Shown here piece after piece: positions 43,637 through 54,147 of a stretch of DNA of 64,000 nucleotides. Position 1 is the first letter of the stretch. Each line of letters begins with the position of its first letter. The stretch is from contig NZ_JAHKPU010000013.1 in NCBI RefSeq assembly GCF_018860505.1, forward strand, positions 1 to 64,000. The letters are read 5' to 3'. The stretch comes from Pacificibacter marinus (lineage in GTDB: Bacteria > Pseudomonadota > Alphaproteobacteria > Rhodobacterales > Rhodobacteraceae). Below the pieces are notes generated by a model that was given only the letters and a program-made list of their open reading frames with translations, ran no database searches and was not told the origin of the DNA. The translations under genes were made by a program, and so were the position numbers.

Positions 43637-45193
43637 TTAGCGTCGCCAAAATTCGGGGTTTAGCAAGGCAACAATCGCCAACATTTCAAGCCGTCCCAGC
43701 ACCATAGTGGCGGCCAAAATAGCTTTTGGGATCGTGCCCAAGTCTGCATAGCTTAGGGGAGCTTCGGCAGCAAAATAGACAAGCGGTCCAGTGGTCGTCA
43801 GCGCGGACACAGTGAACACAGCCGCGGCTTCGAAATGCAAACCAAACAATGACAGCGCCATCATCACAACGGCAATCGTCAGGGCAAAGAGCATGAAATA
43901 GACCCAAGCCACATAGGCACCTTGACGGCGCAATCGACGCGCAGTGGCGCCCGCACCGCCAACAGAGTTCGGCGAGATCATCTTTTCAATCTCACGTTCA
44001 CCGTGACGTACCAAAGCATACAGGCGCAACAATTTCACGCCGCCCGCCGTGGTGGCGACACCGCCGCCAAACACAGCCAAGCCGAACAGCAATACCCCAG
44101 GGGCTTGCAGCCCAGACCACAACCGCGCGGCATCCCAACTGCTGCTTTCAAATCCAGTGGTGGTCAAAAATGACATCACCATAAAGGCGCTGCCCCACAA
44201 AGCTTGCAACGAGGCAATCACATTGCTTTGCTCGGACACGCCCAAAGCACCGCTCCAGTGGCGCAAGAACAAAACAATCGGCAAACCGACCAGTAACACC
44301 AAAGCGATTTTCATTTCTGAATCGCGTAACAACGGTTTTACGTCATTGCCAACTTGATCAACGGTGAAGGTTTTACGCGACAAGGCCAGACTTAAAAAAG
44401 CAAAGACGAGAAGCTCGGCGCCAAAATTAGAGTGACCTTCGACAAAGCCGCCGACGGGCGAAATACCAGAGGTCGCCATTGTAGACATCGCGTGACACAG
44501 TGCGACAAAAGGCGTGGCTCCCGTCATCGCCAAAGCGAACCACAACACCAAAGTCAGGCCTAAATAGACGGGAAAAAGGCGTTGTGTATACCGCGACAAC
44601 CGCTCAGGTCCAGCAGCCACACGCACTATTTGCGAGGCCCCTGATGTGACCACATTGCCTGTGGCCGGCGCACGTGCAGAAATGACTTCGAAACCACCCA
44701 AATTGAGTGGCGCCAGCACGGCGATGGCCGTCACCCAAGCGAACAATCCCCCAAGCCAGCCCACAATTGCAATCCAAAGATGCACCGTTGTCGGCAGGCG
44801 ATTGGGATCTTCAAACACGGTGGCCCCTGTTGTGGTCAACGCGGACACCATTTCAAAATAGGCGTTGAAAAAGGTGGTGTTGGGAATGGCTTCTGAGAAT
44901 GGCACGGCCAACATCACGGGGAGCACAGTGTAGGCTGCCAAAAGCACCAAAAGCTGGTTGCGCCCTTCGCGGTCTCGATCCTTGCGGGTGTCACGATCTT
45001 CTGTGTCCTCGCCGCGAAACCGCGCTATCGCGACCAAACAGGCCAAAGTGCCAAATAAAATGCCGGAGTAAAAGAACGACCGCGAGGCCAAAAACTGTGA
45101 CACCAGCCCACCATAAATGGCAGGCAGCATCATCGCGCCAGAGCAGATCAACATCAGTTGAACAAAGAACGGCATACGCGAGAAACGGTTCAT
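43637..45193 (-). CDS. trkH: Potassium uptake protein TrkH
   Basis: 518-residue membrane protein with repeated pore-loop segments, for example ALTTTGATVF, MATSGISPVG, FLTTTGFESS and ALTTTGPLVY, which carry the selectivity glycines. Ten or so hydrophobic helices. Works with TrkA, whose gene is directly upstream and ends on the first base of trkH. Confidence 0.95.
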   Translation of the reverse strand: MNRFSRMPFFVQLMLICSGAMMLPAIYGGLVSQFLASRSFFYSGILFGTLACLVAIARFRGEDTEDRDTRKDRDREGRNQLLVLLAAYTVLPVMLAVPFSEAIPNTTFFNAYFEMVSALTTTGATVFEDPNRLPTTVHLWIAIVGWLGGLFAWVTAIAVLAPLNLGGFEVISARAPATGNVVTSGASQIVRVAAGPERLSRYTQRLFPVYLGLTLVLWFALAMTGATPFVALCHAMSTMATSGISPVGGFVEGHSNFGAELLVFAFLSLALSRKTFTVDQVGNDVKPLLRDSEMKIALVLLVGLPIVLFLRHWSGALGVSEQSNVIASLQALWGSAFMVMSFLTTTGFESSSWDAARLWSGLQAPGVLLFGLAVFGGGVATTAGGVKLLRLYALVRHGEREIEKMISPNSVGGAGATARRLRRQGAYVAWVYFMLFALTIAVVMMALSLFGLHFEAAAVFTVSALTTTGPLVYFAAEAPLSYADLGTIPKAILAATMVLGRLEMLAIVALLNPEFWRR

Positions 45194-46569
45194 TAGAAGT
45201 AATCAATCGAAACTTGCAAAAGGCGTTCCACTTCTGGGACATCTGCGACCAAAGAGAATAATGTAATCACATCGCCCTCTTCGATACGGGTCTCTGCTGA
45301 AGGCTTCATGTATTTGTCGCCACGCATAACAGCCCCGATCAAAACGCCCTCTGGGAAATCGATATCGCGAATGTGACGGCCAGACAAAGGCGAGGTTGAC
45401 AAGACTTGTGCCTCGATCACCTCAGCTTCGCCATCGCCGATGGAATAGACGTTGCGCACACGGCCGTGACGGATGTGGCGCAAAATCGACGACACAGTTG
45501 TCGCACGCGGGTTGATATATGCGTCAATGTCGAGCGCCGTCAAAACCGGCACCAAAGACGGATCATTCACTAGACAAATCGCCATGGCACAGCCCGCTTG
45601 TTTGGCGCGCACAGCCGACAACATGTTCACTTTATCATCGTCGGTCACACATAAAACAGCATCAGCACGTGCGATACCTGCTTCGGTCAAAACCTCGTTG
45701 TCCAAAGCGTCCCCGTGCAACACAATCGTGCGCTCAAGGGCATCGGCGGCTTTTTCTGCTATGATGCGGTTTTTCTCAATCACCTTCGCGCGTACACGTT
45801 CAGTACGCGCCTCAAGCGCTTGAGCGACCCCCAGACCAACGTTGCCACCGCCCAAAATCACCACGCGCTCTTGTTTGCGATTGGTCTTGCCGAAAATTTC
45901 CAAGGACCGTTTCAGATCCTCGGAATGGGCAAACAAATAGACATCGTCGCCTGCATAGAGCTGATCGTCGGCGTCGGGCGAAAACAAAGAGCCTTCACGC
46001 CGCACGCCGACCACGATGGCCCGCAGGGTCGAAAACAGATCGGTCAATTCACGCAAAGAGGTGTTGAGAACGGGACAGCTTTCATCGAGCGAAATCCCTA
46101 TCAACTGTGCCACGCCGCCAAAGAACGCTTGTGTGTCAAAGGCGGCAGGTGCTGCTAGGCGACGCAAGGCGGCTTCGGCCACTTCTTTTTCAGGTGAAAT
46201 CACCACATCGATAGGCATGTGATCACGGCGATACAGATCAGAATAGATCGCGGTCAAATAAGATTGCGCCCGCAATCGTGCGATTTTGCGCGGCACGTTG
46301 AACACCGAATGCGCCACCTGACAGGTGACCATATTAACCTCATCCGAATGGGTGGCAGCGATGATCATATCCGCATCGCGCGCCCCTGCTTTGTCAAGCA
46401 CATCTGGGTAAGACGCAAAGCCCTCGATCCCTTGGACGTCCAGCGTATCCGTGGCACGGCGCACCAAGTCGGGATTGTTATCCACAACCGTAACATCGTT
46501 CTTTTCGCCAGACAGCTGGCGTGCGATTTGCCAGCCGACTTGGCCAGCGCCGCAAATGATGACTTTCAT
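45193..46569 (-). CDS. trkA: Trk potassium uptake regulator TrkA
   Basis: 458 residues built from two RCK modules: N-terminal NAD-binding IICGAGQVGWQIARQLSG and the second VILGGGNVGLGVAQAL, each followed by a TrkA-C domain. Cytoplasmic gating ring for TrkH. It is next to ntrX on the same strand, which is the common arrangement in this group. Confidence 0.96.
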   Translation of the reverse strand: MKVIICGAGQVGWQIARQLSGEKNDVTVVDNNPDLVRRATDTLDVQGIEGFASYPDVLDKAGARDADMIIAATHSDEVNMVTCQVAHSVFNVPRKIARLRAQSYLTAIYSDLYRRDHMPIDVVISPEKEVAEAALRRLAAPAAFDTQAFFGGVAQLIGISLDESCPVLNTSLRELTDLFSTLRAIVVGVRREGSLFSPDADDQLYAGDDVYLFAHSEDLKRSLEIFGKTNRKQERVVILGGGNVGLGVAQALEARTERVRAKVIEKNRIIAEKAADALERTIVLHGDALDNEVLTEAGIARADAVLCVTDDDKVNMLSAVRAKQAGCAMAICLVNDPSLVPVLTALDIDAYINPRATTVSSILRHIRHGRVRNVYSIGDGEAEVIEAQVLSTSPLSGRHIRDIDFPEGVLIGAVMRGDKYMKPSAETRIEEGDVITLFSLVADVPEVERLLQVSIDYF

Positions 46570-46667
46570 CGCATCATCCCTTGTTGTTCACGCCTTGGTT
46601 CTCACACCTGTCGCGCATGGTCAACGCTTGTCCGGTCCCCGTAACGCGTTCCAATCGAACCTGAGGG

Positions 46668-48071
46668 TTATTCGACCTCTTCAGGTACATAAGCGACACG
46701 ACCGCCTGATTTATTGCCAGTGACCACACCCAAGGATTTCAACTTGCGGTGCAACGCAGAGCGTTCCATGCCAACAAAGGTCGCTGTGCGTGAAATATTT
46801 CCACCGAAGCGATTGATTTGAGTCAGCAAATATTCGCGCTCAAACAATTCACGCGCTTCGCGCAGCGGTAGGGTGGCGATGCTTGGTGACAAGATAGACC
46901 GCCCGTCGTCTTCGCCTTGGGCCGCTTGTTCCGGCAGCTCGTCCGCTGAAATGTCTTCGGTGCTGTCGCCCAAGATCAACACACGCTCGATCACGTTTTT
47001 CAACTGACGCACATTGCCAGGCCAAGCCAATGTTTGCAGCATCGCTGTGGCATCGCTGGACAATTTGCGTAAAGGCAGGCCTTGGAATTTATTGAACTGC
47101 TCGATAAAGGCTTCGGCCAGAACGGGAATATCTTCGCGGCGTTTTTCCAGCGCGGGCACCTCGATCGGGACCACATTCAAACGGTGAAACAGTTCCTCGC
47201 GGAAATTACCCAAAGCGATTTCTTCGGCCAAATCGCGGCTGGTGGACGAAATAACCCGCAAATCGACTGAGACTTTTTCAGTCCCGCCAACACGCGTGAA
47301 CCGTTGATCCACCAAAACCCGCAGTATTTTGGATTGGGTGCCCGCAGGCATATCGGCCACTTCATCAAAATAGATAACGCCGCCATTGGCCTGTTCCAAC
47401 AACCCTTTTTCAACACCTTTTTCGGGCGTTTCGCGCCCAAACAGAACATCTTCCATCCGGTCGGGTTCAATCGTGGCCGAGCTAACCGTGACAAAAGGGT
47501 AGCCCCCGCGATCAGAATGGGTGTGAATGAACCGTGCAGCCACTTCTTTACCAACGCCAGCAGGCCCTGTGAGCATAACGCGGCCATTGGATTTGGTGAC
47601 TTTCTCAAGATTGGATTTCAGCTGTTTGAACGCAGCCGATCCTCCGATCATATCAACCTCGCCACCGTCTTTACGTTTGAGCGCGGTGTTTTCGCGGCGC
47701 AAGCGCGAGGTCTCCATCGCACGGCCAACAACAACCATCAACTGGTCGATGTTAAACGGCTTTTCGATGAAATCATACGCGCCTTGCTTGATCGCAGCGA
47801 CTGCAATCTCGATATTGCCGTGGCCAGAGATGATAATGATCGGCACCTCAGGATGTTCGCGTTTGACATGTTTCAGGATATCGATCCCGTCCATGTGACT
47901 GTCTTTCAACCAGATGTCCAAGACCATCAATGACGGCACGGCTGCGTCGATTTCGGCCATACAGGCTTCTGCATTCGCGGCCAAACGGGTCTCGAACCCT
48001 TCATCACGCAAAATGTCCCCAATCAACTCACGAATATCGCGTTCATCGTCGACGATTAAAATATCAGACAT
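46668..48071 (-). CDS. ntrX: Nitrogen response regulator NtrX
   Basis: 467 residues: receiver with phospho-acceptor D52 (VLDIWLKD), AAA+ ATPase with Walker A GPAGVGKE (169-176) and Walker B VIYFDEVAD, then a Fis-type HTH (GGNISRTATFVGMERSALHRKLKSLG). The sigma54-contact loop GAFTGA is missing; that region reads LFGRETPEKGVEKGLL, as in other NtrX proteins. Partner of NtrY. Confidence 0.95.
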   Translation of the reverse strand: MSDILIVDDERDIRELIGDILRDEGFETRLAANAEACMAEIDAAVPSLMVLDIWLKDSHMDGIDILKHVKREHPEVPIIIISGHGNIEIAVAAIKQGAYDFIEKPFNIDQLMVVVGRAMETSRLRRENTALKRKDGGEVDMIGGSAAFKQLKSNLEKVTKSNGRVMLTGPAGVGKEVAARFIHTHSDRGGYPFVTVSSATIEPDRMEDVLFGRETPEKGVEKGLLEQANGGVIYFDEVADMPAGTQSKILRVLVDQRFTRVGGTEKVSVDLRVISSTSRDLAEEIALGNFREELFHRLNVVPIEVPALEKRREDIPVLAEAFIEQFNKFQGLPLRKLSSDATAMLQTLAWPGNVRQLKNVIERVLILGDSTEDISADELPEQAAQGEDDGRSILSPSIATLPLREARELFEREYLLTQINRFGGNISRTATFVGMERSALHRKLKSLGVVTGNKSGGRVAYVPEEVE

Positions 48072-48091
48072 GCCCTACTCCCACTCTACAA

Positions 48092-50389
48092 TCACACTGC
48101 AAGCTTTTCTTTTACTTGATTTATCTCAGGAACCAACAAATCCAACTTTACGGTGGCGCAGGCTCCTATACGCCCCGATGGGTCCAAAGGCACGCCATCA
48201 CTTAGCGTGAGCGCTCCCCCGTGTTCATCGATAATCTTTTTCACAATCGGCAATCCCAAACCTGTGCCCTTATCACGTGTGGTCACGTAAGGTTCGAACA
48301 GGCGAGATCGATCTTCAGGCAATCCAATACCGTTGTCGGTGATTGTGATGATTGCTTGGCCGTTATCCTCTGACATCGCCACGCGAATAACTGGCCTATA
48401 CCCCATTGGCAGGCCGCGTTCGCCAAGACCTTCAATCGCTTCTCCTGCATTCTTGATCAGGTTCGTAAGCGCTTGTCCGATCATTGTGGCGTCCACTTCA
48501 GCCACGGCCATAGCGGGCACGATCTGGGTTTCAATGGAGACGCCAACTTGCGCATTGCGCTGCAACAGCACCGCGCCGTTGACCAGTTCCACCAAATCTT
48601 GCTCGCGCCGCTCCGGGCTTGGCATGCGGGCAAATTTCGAAAACTCATCAACAATACGGCGCAAATCACCAGTCTGGCGCACAATCACCGAGGTGTATTG
48701 CTCCAACGCCTCGCGATCCTCTTCGCCCATGCCCTTGCCAAATTTGCGCAAAATCCGTTCAGCCGACAATTGAATGGGCGTCAAAGGATTCTTGATCTCA
48801 TGTGCGATGCGCCGCGCCACATCGGCCCAAGCCGCCATACGTTGCGCACTGACCAAATCAGTCACGTCATCGAAGGCCACAACATAGCCCTCAAGCGCGC
48901 CATCAACATCCCGCCTACGCGCAATCCGTACCAACAGGCTTTCTTGTGCCTCAGAGCGGATCAAACGAATTTCATCTTGCACAACTTCGCGTCCATGATC
49001 CTGCAAGGTTTGGAACAATGGTCCAAATTCTGGCACAGCAACGCTCAGCGGCGCCTCAATCACATCGCTGTCAACCACCGAGAGCAACCCTTCGGCGGAG
49101 GGGTTGAGCAATGAAATGCAGCCCTTGGAATCCAGTGCAATCACACCGGCAGTCACAGACCCCAAAACAGAATCAAACAGGCGGCGACGACGTTCAATTT
49201 GAACGTTGCGGTCCAGCAATGTGTCGTGCTGGACTTTCAATTCACGGGTCATTTGGTTGAACACGCGGCCGAGAATGGCAATCTCGTCATCGCCCTGCTC
49301 TTCTGAGACGCGAGCGGTCAAATCGCCCTCTTTCACACGATTGGACGCTTCAACAAGACGTCCGACAGGGCGCGCAAGCCGTTCAGCGAACCATAAGCCA
49401 ACCCAAGTGGCAGCCAAAATCAAAATAAGTGCAAAGGCCAAATAAATAAGGCCAAATTCGAACAGCAACCGCCCTCGCTCGCTTTCAAGCTGATTGTATA
49501 GCGTGACTGTTTCTTGGGTTTCGTCCAGCAGGCTTAAAATCGCACCATCCACATCGCGGGTGACATAAAGATAGCGATCAGAAAACCCTGCCAAGCGCAG
49601 CAAAGCGCGGCTTTCATTGATGTCCCAGTCATCAATCAAAACCAATTCGCCCGCTTCAGCACGCAATAATTGTTCTGGCGTAGGTTGTTCATAGTCGAAC
49701 AGATAAGACCGTTCTCCGCGCGCTTTAATATCGCCGTCACCGTTGATGACATAGGCCTCGCGTAAGCCGCGCTGAATCAGCCCCTGCCCTTGATTAAGCA
49801 CTTCACGCAGCGCGCCATCAGGTAAAATCGTCACGGCACGGCGGCGTTCGGTGATGAAGACGGCCAAGCTGCGGGTGTCGGATGCCAGACCATCACGGTG
49901 TTCGCCCTCATAGGCTTCAGCCGCAGCCAAAGATGAGCCAACAACATTGCGCACACGATCCGAAAACCAGCCCTCAAGACCGAAATTCAACGAGACAACG
50001 GCAAAGACAGCGACTGTCACGGTGGGGATGAGCGCCAAAAGCACGAAGACGCCGGTCAAACGCAGGTGCAAGCGCGATCCTGCAGAATGCGCCCGCCGCG
50101 CGGCAATCATTTTCACAACGCGCTGGGCCACCAATCCGGCGACAACCAGCACATAGACCAGATCTGACAAAAGCACGCCACGTAAAGCGGTCGACGAGGC
50201 GTAAATATCAAGCGGACCGACAACCACGAATGTGGCAACAGCAAGGATAGGCCCTAGCGCAAACAGGGCGATGGTCGCCCAATTTTGGATACGACGCACC
50301 CGACGCAGACGCATCAGCTTGTTCAAGCTTGTTTTCGCTATAGGCTTGCGCAAAGCTGCCCCCACACTGATATCAAAACCGTGAGGCAT
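48092..50389 (-). CDS. ntrY: Nitrogen-sensing histidine kinase NtrY
   Basis: 765 residues: N-terminal membrane segments (ATIALFALGPILAVATFVVVG, LSDLVYVLVVAGLVAQRVV, LTGVFVLLALIPTVTVAVFAVVSL), a periplasmic region to about 290, a further helix, HAMP (RLARPVGRLVEASNRVKEGDLTARV), PAS, and kinase core with H box [23 protein letters not shown] and N/G boxes (NLIKNAGEAI, GTGLGLPIVKKI). 20 nt before ntrX. Confidence 0.95.
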   Translation of the reverse strand: MPHGFDISVGAALRKPIAKTSLNKLMRLRRVRRIQNWATIALFALGPILAVATFVVVGPLDIYASSTALRGVLLSDLVYVLVVAGLVAQRVVKMIAARRAHSAGSRLHLRLTGVFVLLALIPTVTVAVFAVVSLNFGLEGWFSDRVRNVVGSSLAAAEAYEGEHRDGLASDTRSLAVFITERRRAVTILPDGALREVLNQGQGLIQRGLREAYVINGDGDIKARGERSYLFDYEQPTPEQLLRAEAGELVLIDDWDINESRALLRLAGFSDRYLYVTRDVDGAILSLLDETQETVTLYNQLESERGRLLFEFGLIYLAFALILILAATWVGLWFAERLARPVGRLVEASNRVKEGDLTARVSEEQGDDEIAILGRVFNQMTRELKVQHDTLLDRNVQIERRRRLFDSVLGSVTAGVIALDSKGCISLLNPSAEGLLSVVDSDVIEAPLSVAVPEFGPLFQTLQDHGREVVQDEIRLIRSEAQESLLVRIARRRDVDGALEGYVVAFDDVTDLVSAQRMAAWADVARRIAHEIKNPLTPIQLSAERILRKFGKGMGEEDREALEQYTSVIVRQTGDLRRIVDEFSKFARMPSPERREQDLVELVNGAVLLQRNAQVGVSIETQIVPAMAVAEVDATMIGQALTNLIKNAGEAIEGLGERGLPMGYRPVIRVAMSEDNGQAIITITDNGIGLPEDRSRLFEPYVTTRDKGTGLGLPIVKKIIDEHGGALTLSDGVPLDPSGRIGACATVKLDLLVPEINQVKEKLAV

Positions 50390-50472
50390 TCCCCCACACC
50401 CCTGTATTTTTTCGAGCGCAAGAAGCGTGGCGATTCTGCCACTGCGCCCAAATCAACACGGGTGTGGCGGTT

Positions 50473-51846
50473 TTACATCAATTTACGACGGCGTGTCACC
50501 TGAATATCGAGGTCATTGATCTTTTTACGCAAGGTATTGCGGTTGATCCCTAGTAAATCAGCACATTTAGCCTGATTTCCCCCGACAGCATCCAAGGCGA
50601 TTTCGATCAAAGGCCCCTCAACTTCCTTCAAAATGCGCTGATATAGACCGGGAGGTGGCAAAACACCTCCATGCAAATCGAAATAACGGCGCAGATGCTT
50701 GTTCACAGAGGCCGCCAGTTTTTCGCCATCGCCGCCGCCTTGCAGCGGTTCAATCGCAGGCTGATTGCCCAAGACAAGCTCGACCTCTGCACGGGTGATT
50801 TCTTCTTCTGGCGCTGTGACAATCAAGCGACGGATGGTGTTTTCAAGTTGGCGCACATTGCCCGGCCAGCTGTAAGCGCGCACCAATTCGGTGGCCTCTG
50901 CCGTAAAGCGTCGCAAGGCCATGCCATCTCTGTCGGCTTTGCCAAAGAAATATTCGGCTAATAAAGGAATGTCGTCCACACGTTCGCGCAGACTTGGCAC
51001 AGACAAGGTCACGCCGCCAAGGCGATAGAACAGATCTTGGCGAAAGGCACCGCTTTCCATTTTTGCGCTCAAATCGGCCTGAGACGTCGCCATAATACGA
51101 GGCGAATGATCGGTGAAGCTGTCCAACATGCGCACAATGCGCGCTTGGGCTTCTTCGTCCAAATCGCCGACCTCATCAAACAAAATAGAGCCATTTTTAG
51201 CGCGTGAAATCACGGCAGCCGGCCCCTCCATTGTCGCCAGATCGGTAGCAGTGACCACCACCAGCGGCAAAGACCGTCGGTCGGAAAAGTCGTGAATAGC
51301 ACGAGCGATCAGCGATTTACCTGTGCCACTCTCACCAGTGATCAAGACTGGCAAATCCGTGTTCATCACGCGGGCAACCAAACGGTACAGGGTCTGCATT
51401 GCGGGCGTGCGCCCAACCAAAGGCAAATCTTCTTGGATTTCGCTGGGGGCTTTTGCGGTTGAGGGCGCAGGATTGGCGCGGCGTTTGACTTCTAACGCTT
51501 TGGCGGCCCGCTTCATCAGGTCAGGCAGATCGAAAGGTTTGGGCAGATAGTCAAAGGCCTCAGCTTCGGCGGCTTGAATGGCTGTCATGATGGTATTTTG
51601 TGCTGAGATAACAATCACCGGCAGACCGGGACGTTCTTTGGCAATCTTAGGCAGCGCTTCCAAGCCATTGCCATCAGGCATCATCACATCAGAGATCACC
51701 AAATCTCCTTTGCCCTCTTCCACCCAACGCATCAATGTCACCAAGGACGAGGTTGCATGCACTTTACATCCAGCCCGCGTCAAAGCCTGCGTCAGCACCG
51801 TGCGAATTGTGCGGTCGTCATCTGCGACGAGGATTGTTCCGTCCAT
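50473..51846 (-). CDS. ntrC: Nitrogen regulator NtrC lacking GAFTGA
   Basis: 457 residues: receiver with D53 (ISDVMMPDG), AAA+ domain with Walker A GESGTGKS (171-178), Walker B ILFDEVGD, and a C-terminal Fis helix ([25 protein letters not shown]). Between residues about 200 and 216 the sequence reads [16 protein letters not shown], so the GAFTGA loop needed for sigma54 is deleted. This matches Rhodobacter capsulatus NtrC, which activates sigma70 promoters. Confidence 0.95.
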   Translation of the reverse strand: MDGTILVADDDRTIRTVLTQALTRAGCKVHATSSLVTLMRWVEEGKGDLVISDVMMPDGNGLEALPKIAKERPGLPVIVISAQNTIMTAIQAAEAEAFDYLPKPFDLPDLMKRAAKALEVKRRANPAPSTAKAPSEIQEDLPLVGRTPAMQTLYRLVARVMNTDLPVLITGESGTGKSLIARAIHDFSDRRSLPLVVVTATDLATMEGPAAVISRAKNGSILFDEVGDLDEEAQARIVRMLDSFTDHSPRIMATSQADLSAKMESGAFRQDLFYRLGGVTLSVPSLRERVDDIPLLAEYFFGKADRDGMALRRFTAEATELVRAYSWPGNVRQLENTIRRLIVTAPEEEITRAEVELVLGNQPAIEPLQGGGDGEKLAASVNKHLRRYFDLHGGVLPPPGLYQRILKEVEGPLIEIALDAVGGNQAKCADLLGINRNTLRKKINDLDIQVTRRRKLM

Positions 51847-51927
51847 TTTAAACTCTCCTTAAGTACCCGTATCGATCTTTATACGGTGCCCGCAACGCGA
51901 GCCTTTTATTACGAAATAGTCACGTCC

Positions 51928-53004
51928 CTAAGACGGCTCTTTGGGAGCCACGGGAAGTGAAATGCGGAACACAGTCTTTCCAGGGTTAGACTCTACTGAA
52001 ATCCAACCTTCGTGATCCGATATGATTTTTGACACCAGCGCCAAGCCCAGTCCGGTGCCGTTCTCACGCCCCGAAACAAAGGGTTCGAAAATATCGCTGG
52101 CGATTTCAGGCGGCAGTCCGGGGCCATCGTCGATGATTTCGACTTGCAAAGGCAAGGCCGCGCCAGAACCATCTTTGCGGCGCAACCTGAGCGACAGATC
52201 ATAAAACGTCCGAATGCGGATCACGCCACCTTCTTTTTTGTCAGACGCTTCCGCCGCGTTTTTAAACAGGTTCAAAAACACCTGCATAAACTGATCGCCA
52301 TCGACGAATGTGGGCGGCAATGACGGGTCAAACTCTTCGACAAATTTCATCGAAGCCGCATAGGATAGCTGCGCCGACTTGCGCGCGCGGTCGATCAGAT
52401 CGTGCACATTGATGGCGCGTCGTGACGGCGGGCGCAGGTTGCCGAATTGTTCGACCTGTTCCAAAAGCGCGACGATGCGGCGGCTTTCCTCGACAATAAG
52501 ATCGGTCAATTCTTGGTCTTCGGCTGAAATCCCCATGGACAACAATTGCGCCGCCCCTGTGATCCCTGCCAGCGGGTTTTTAATTTCATGCGCCAGCATT
52601 TCGGCCATGCCAATAGCAGAGCGTGCAGAAGATTTCACCGAATGCGACCGCCCCAATCGATCTGCGATTTGGCGTGGCTCCATCAACAACAAAACCCAAC
52701 CTGTCTTTCCAGACAAAGGCGCGATTTGAATGTTACATTGCACAGGGGCCGCATTCCCGCCTGAGACATCGACATTGTTGATAAACATTGGCGCATCATC
52801 ACGACGAACGCGCTCGAATGCTTCTTCCAAAGGTGCGTCAATCGCCAGCTTGTCCATCACAGGCACGCCGCGCATCGATTTGGCTGAGGCGTTGAGAAAT
52901 CCTTCGGCAGCAGAATTTACTTCACAGATTTTATCGTCATCCGACACAATGATCGATGGCACTGGCAAGGACGGCCATAGTGTTTCAAATGAGGTCGCGC
53001 TCAT
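51928..53004 (-). CDS. ntrB: Nitrogen regulation histidine kinase NtrB
   Basis: 358 residues: PAS domain at the start, H box [23 protein letters not shown], and HATPase N box [10 protein letters not shown] with G box [15 protein letters not shown]. No membrane segment, so cytoplasmic, controlled by PII. Overlaps the dusB stop by 4 nt, and ntrC follows 81 nt later. Confidence 0.95.
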   Translation of the reverse strand: MSATSFETLWPSLPVPSIIVSDDDKICEVNSAAEGFLNASAKSMRGVPVMDKLAIDAPLEEAFERVRRDDAPMFINNVDVSGGNAAPVQCNIQIAPLSGKTGWVLLLMEPRQIADRLGRSHSVKSSARSAIGMAEMLAHEIKNPLAGITGAAQLLSMGISAEDQELTDLIVEESRRIVALLEQVEQFGNLRPPSRRAINVHDLIDRARKSAQLSYAASMKFVEEFDPSLPPTFVDGDQFMQVFLNLFKNAAEASDKKEGGVIRIRTFYDLSLRLRRKDGSGAALPLQVEIIDDGPGLPPEIASDIFEPFVSGRENGTGLGLALVSKIISDHEGWISVESNPGKTVFRISLPVAPKEPS

Positions 53005-53981
53005 GCGGCTCTCCCTTTCTCAGACAAAGCGTTCGGCAAGTGATCAAACACTTTGCGCGGGTCTTTGAGGGTCAAAATTTCTTTTCGTAATGCATTCGGC
53101 GTGTTGGCTGTATCCATGTACCAACCCAGATGTTTGCGCATCACACGCCCACCAATCTCGACACCATAAAACGACAGGCCTGCCTCAAAATGACCGGCAA
53201 CCATGTCGGCGAATGCGTGTCCATCAGGCTCAACAGGTTTTGGTGCGCCCATAATATGCGCCGCAACTTGCGCCAAAATCCAAGGCCGCCCCTGCGCTCC
53301 CCGTCCGATCATCACGCCATCCGCGCCAGATTGATCCAATGCGTCTTTGGCCTTATCGGTCGAGGTGATATCACCATTAGCGATCACAGGAATACTCACA
53401 GCGTTTTTTACGGCACGGATCGCAGCCCAATCGGCTGATCCTTTATACATCTGACAGCGTGTGCGCCCGTGAATGGTGATCATTTGAATGCCAGCGGCTT
53501 CTGCGCGTCGGGCCAATTCAGGCGCGTTGAGCAATGCGTCATCCCAGCCCAAGCGCGTTTTCAATGTCACAGGCACATCGACAGCCGCCACGACAGATTC
53601 GATCAAGGTCAGTGCGTGATCCAGATCGCGCATCAACGCGGAACCCGAATAGCCGCTCACAACTTTTTTCGCAGGGCAGCCCATATTAATATCGATGATG
53701 CGTGCGCCGTTGGCTGCAACCATCTTCGCGGCCTCGCCCATCCAATGTGCCTCGCGTCCCGCCAATTGCACGGCTGTGTTTTCGACGCCAAACCCAAGCT
53801 CGGCTTTTTCGCGCGATCCTGGGCGGGCATTCAACATGTCATGGCTTGCCACCATTTCGGACACAACGAGCCCCGCGCCAAAAGACGCGACCAAATCGCG
53901 AAACGGCAAATCTGTAATCCCCGCCATAGGGGCGAGAAAGATCGGTGGGTCTAGCGTTATATCTGCCAAATGAACGGGCAA
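53001..53981 (-). CDS. dusB: tRNA-dihydrouridine synthase (DusB/NifR3)
   Basis: 326 residues. Flavin TIM barrel with [12 protein letters not shown], the catalytic cysteine in [15 protein letters not shown] and [12 protein letters not shown]. NifR3 was named for its place at the head of the ntrBC operon of Rhodobacter; the same order is seen here. Overlaps ntrB by 4 nt. Confidence 0.95.
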   Translation of the reverse strand: MPVHLADITLDPPIFLAPMAGITDLPFRDLVASFGAGLVVSEMVASHDMLNARPGSREKAELGFGVENTAVQLAGREAHWMGEAAKMVAANGARIIDINMGCPAKKVVSGYSGSALMRDLDHALTLIESVVAAVDVPVTLKTRLGWDDALLNAPELARRAEAAGIQMITIHGRTRCQMYKGSADWAAIRAVKNAVSIPVIANGDITSTDKAKDALDQSGADGVMIGRGAQGRPWILAQVAAHIMGAPKPVEPDGHAFADMVAGHFEAGLSFYGVEIGGRVMRKHLGWYMDTANTPNALRKEILTLKDPRKVFDHLPNALSEKGRAA

Positions 53982-54058
53982 GCGATTAATCCTTGTGCAT
54001 ATTGATCATGGGTATCTGTGTATTGTCAGAGTCGCAAAGGGTTGAGCGCAAAAAAATG

Positions 54059-54090
54059 GCTTAAAAGTGCATTTGCACATTTTTTAAGCA
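54059..54090. repeat. Imperfect palindrome between dusB-ntr and ispDF
   Basis: GCTTAAAA...TTTTTTAAGC arms around the perfect core GTGCA-TT-TGCAC (54067-54078). It sits in the 166-nt divergent promoter region shared by dusB-ntrBCYX and ispDF. An operator is more likely than a terminator because both genes start outwards. Regulator unknown; the core recalls GC-AC half-sites used by NtrC but not its consensus. Confidence 0.45.
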
Positions 54091-54147
54091 CATCTTTGGC
54101 CTGAGGCGACCATTGCGTTGGGCCTCACCACATATTATCCACGCGAT

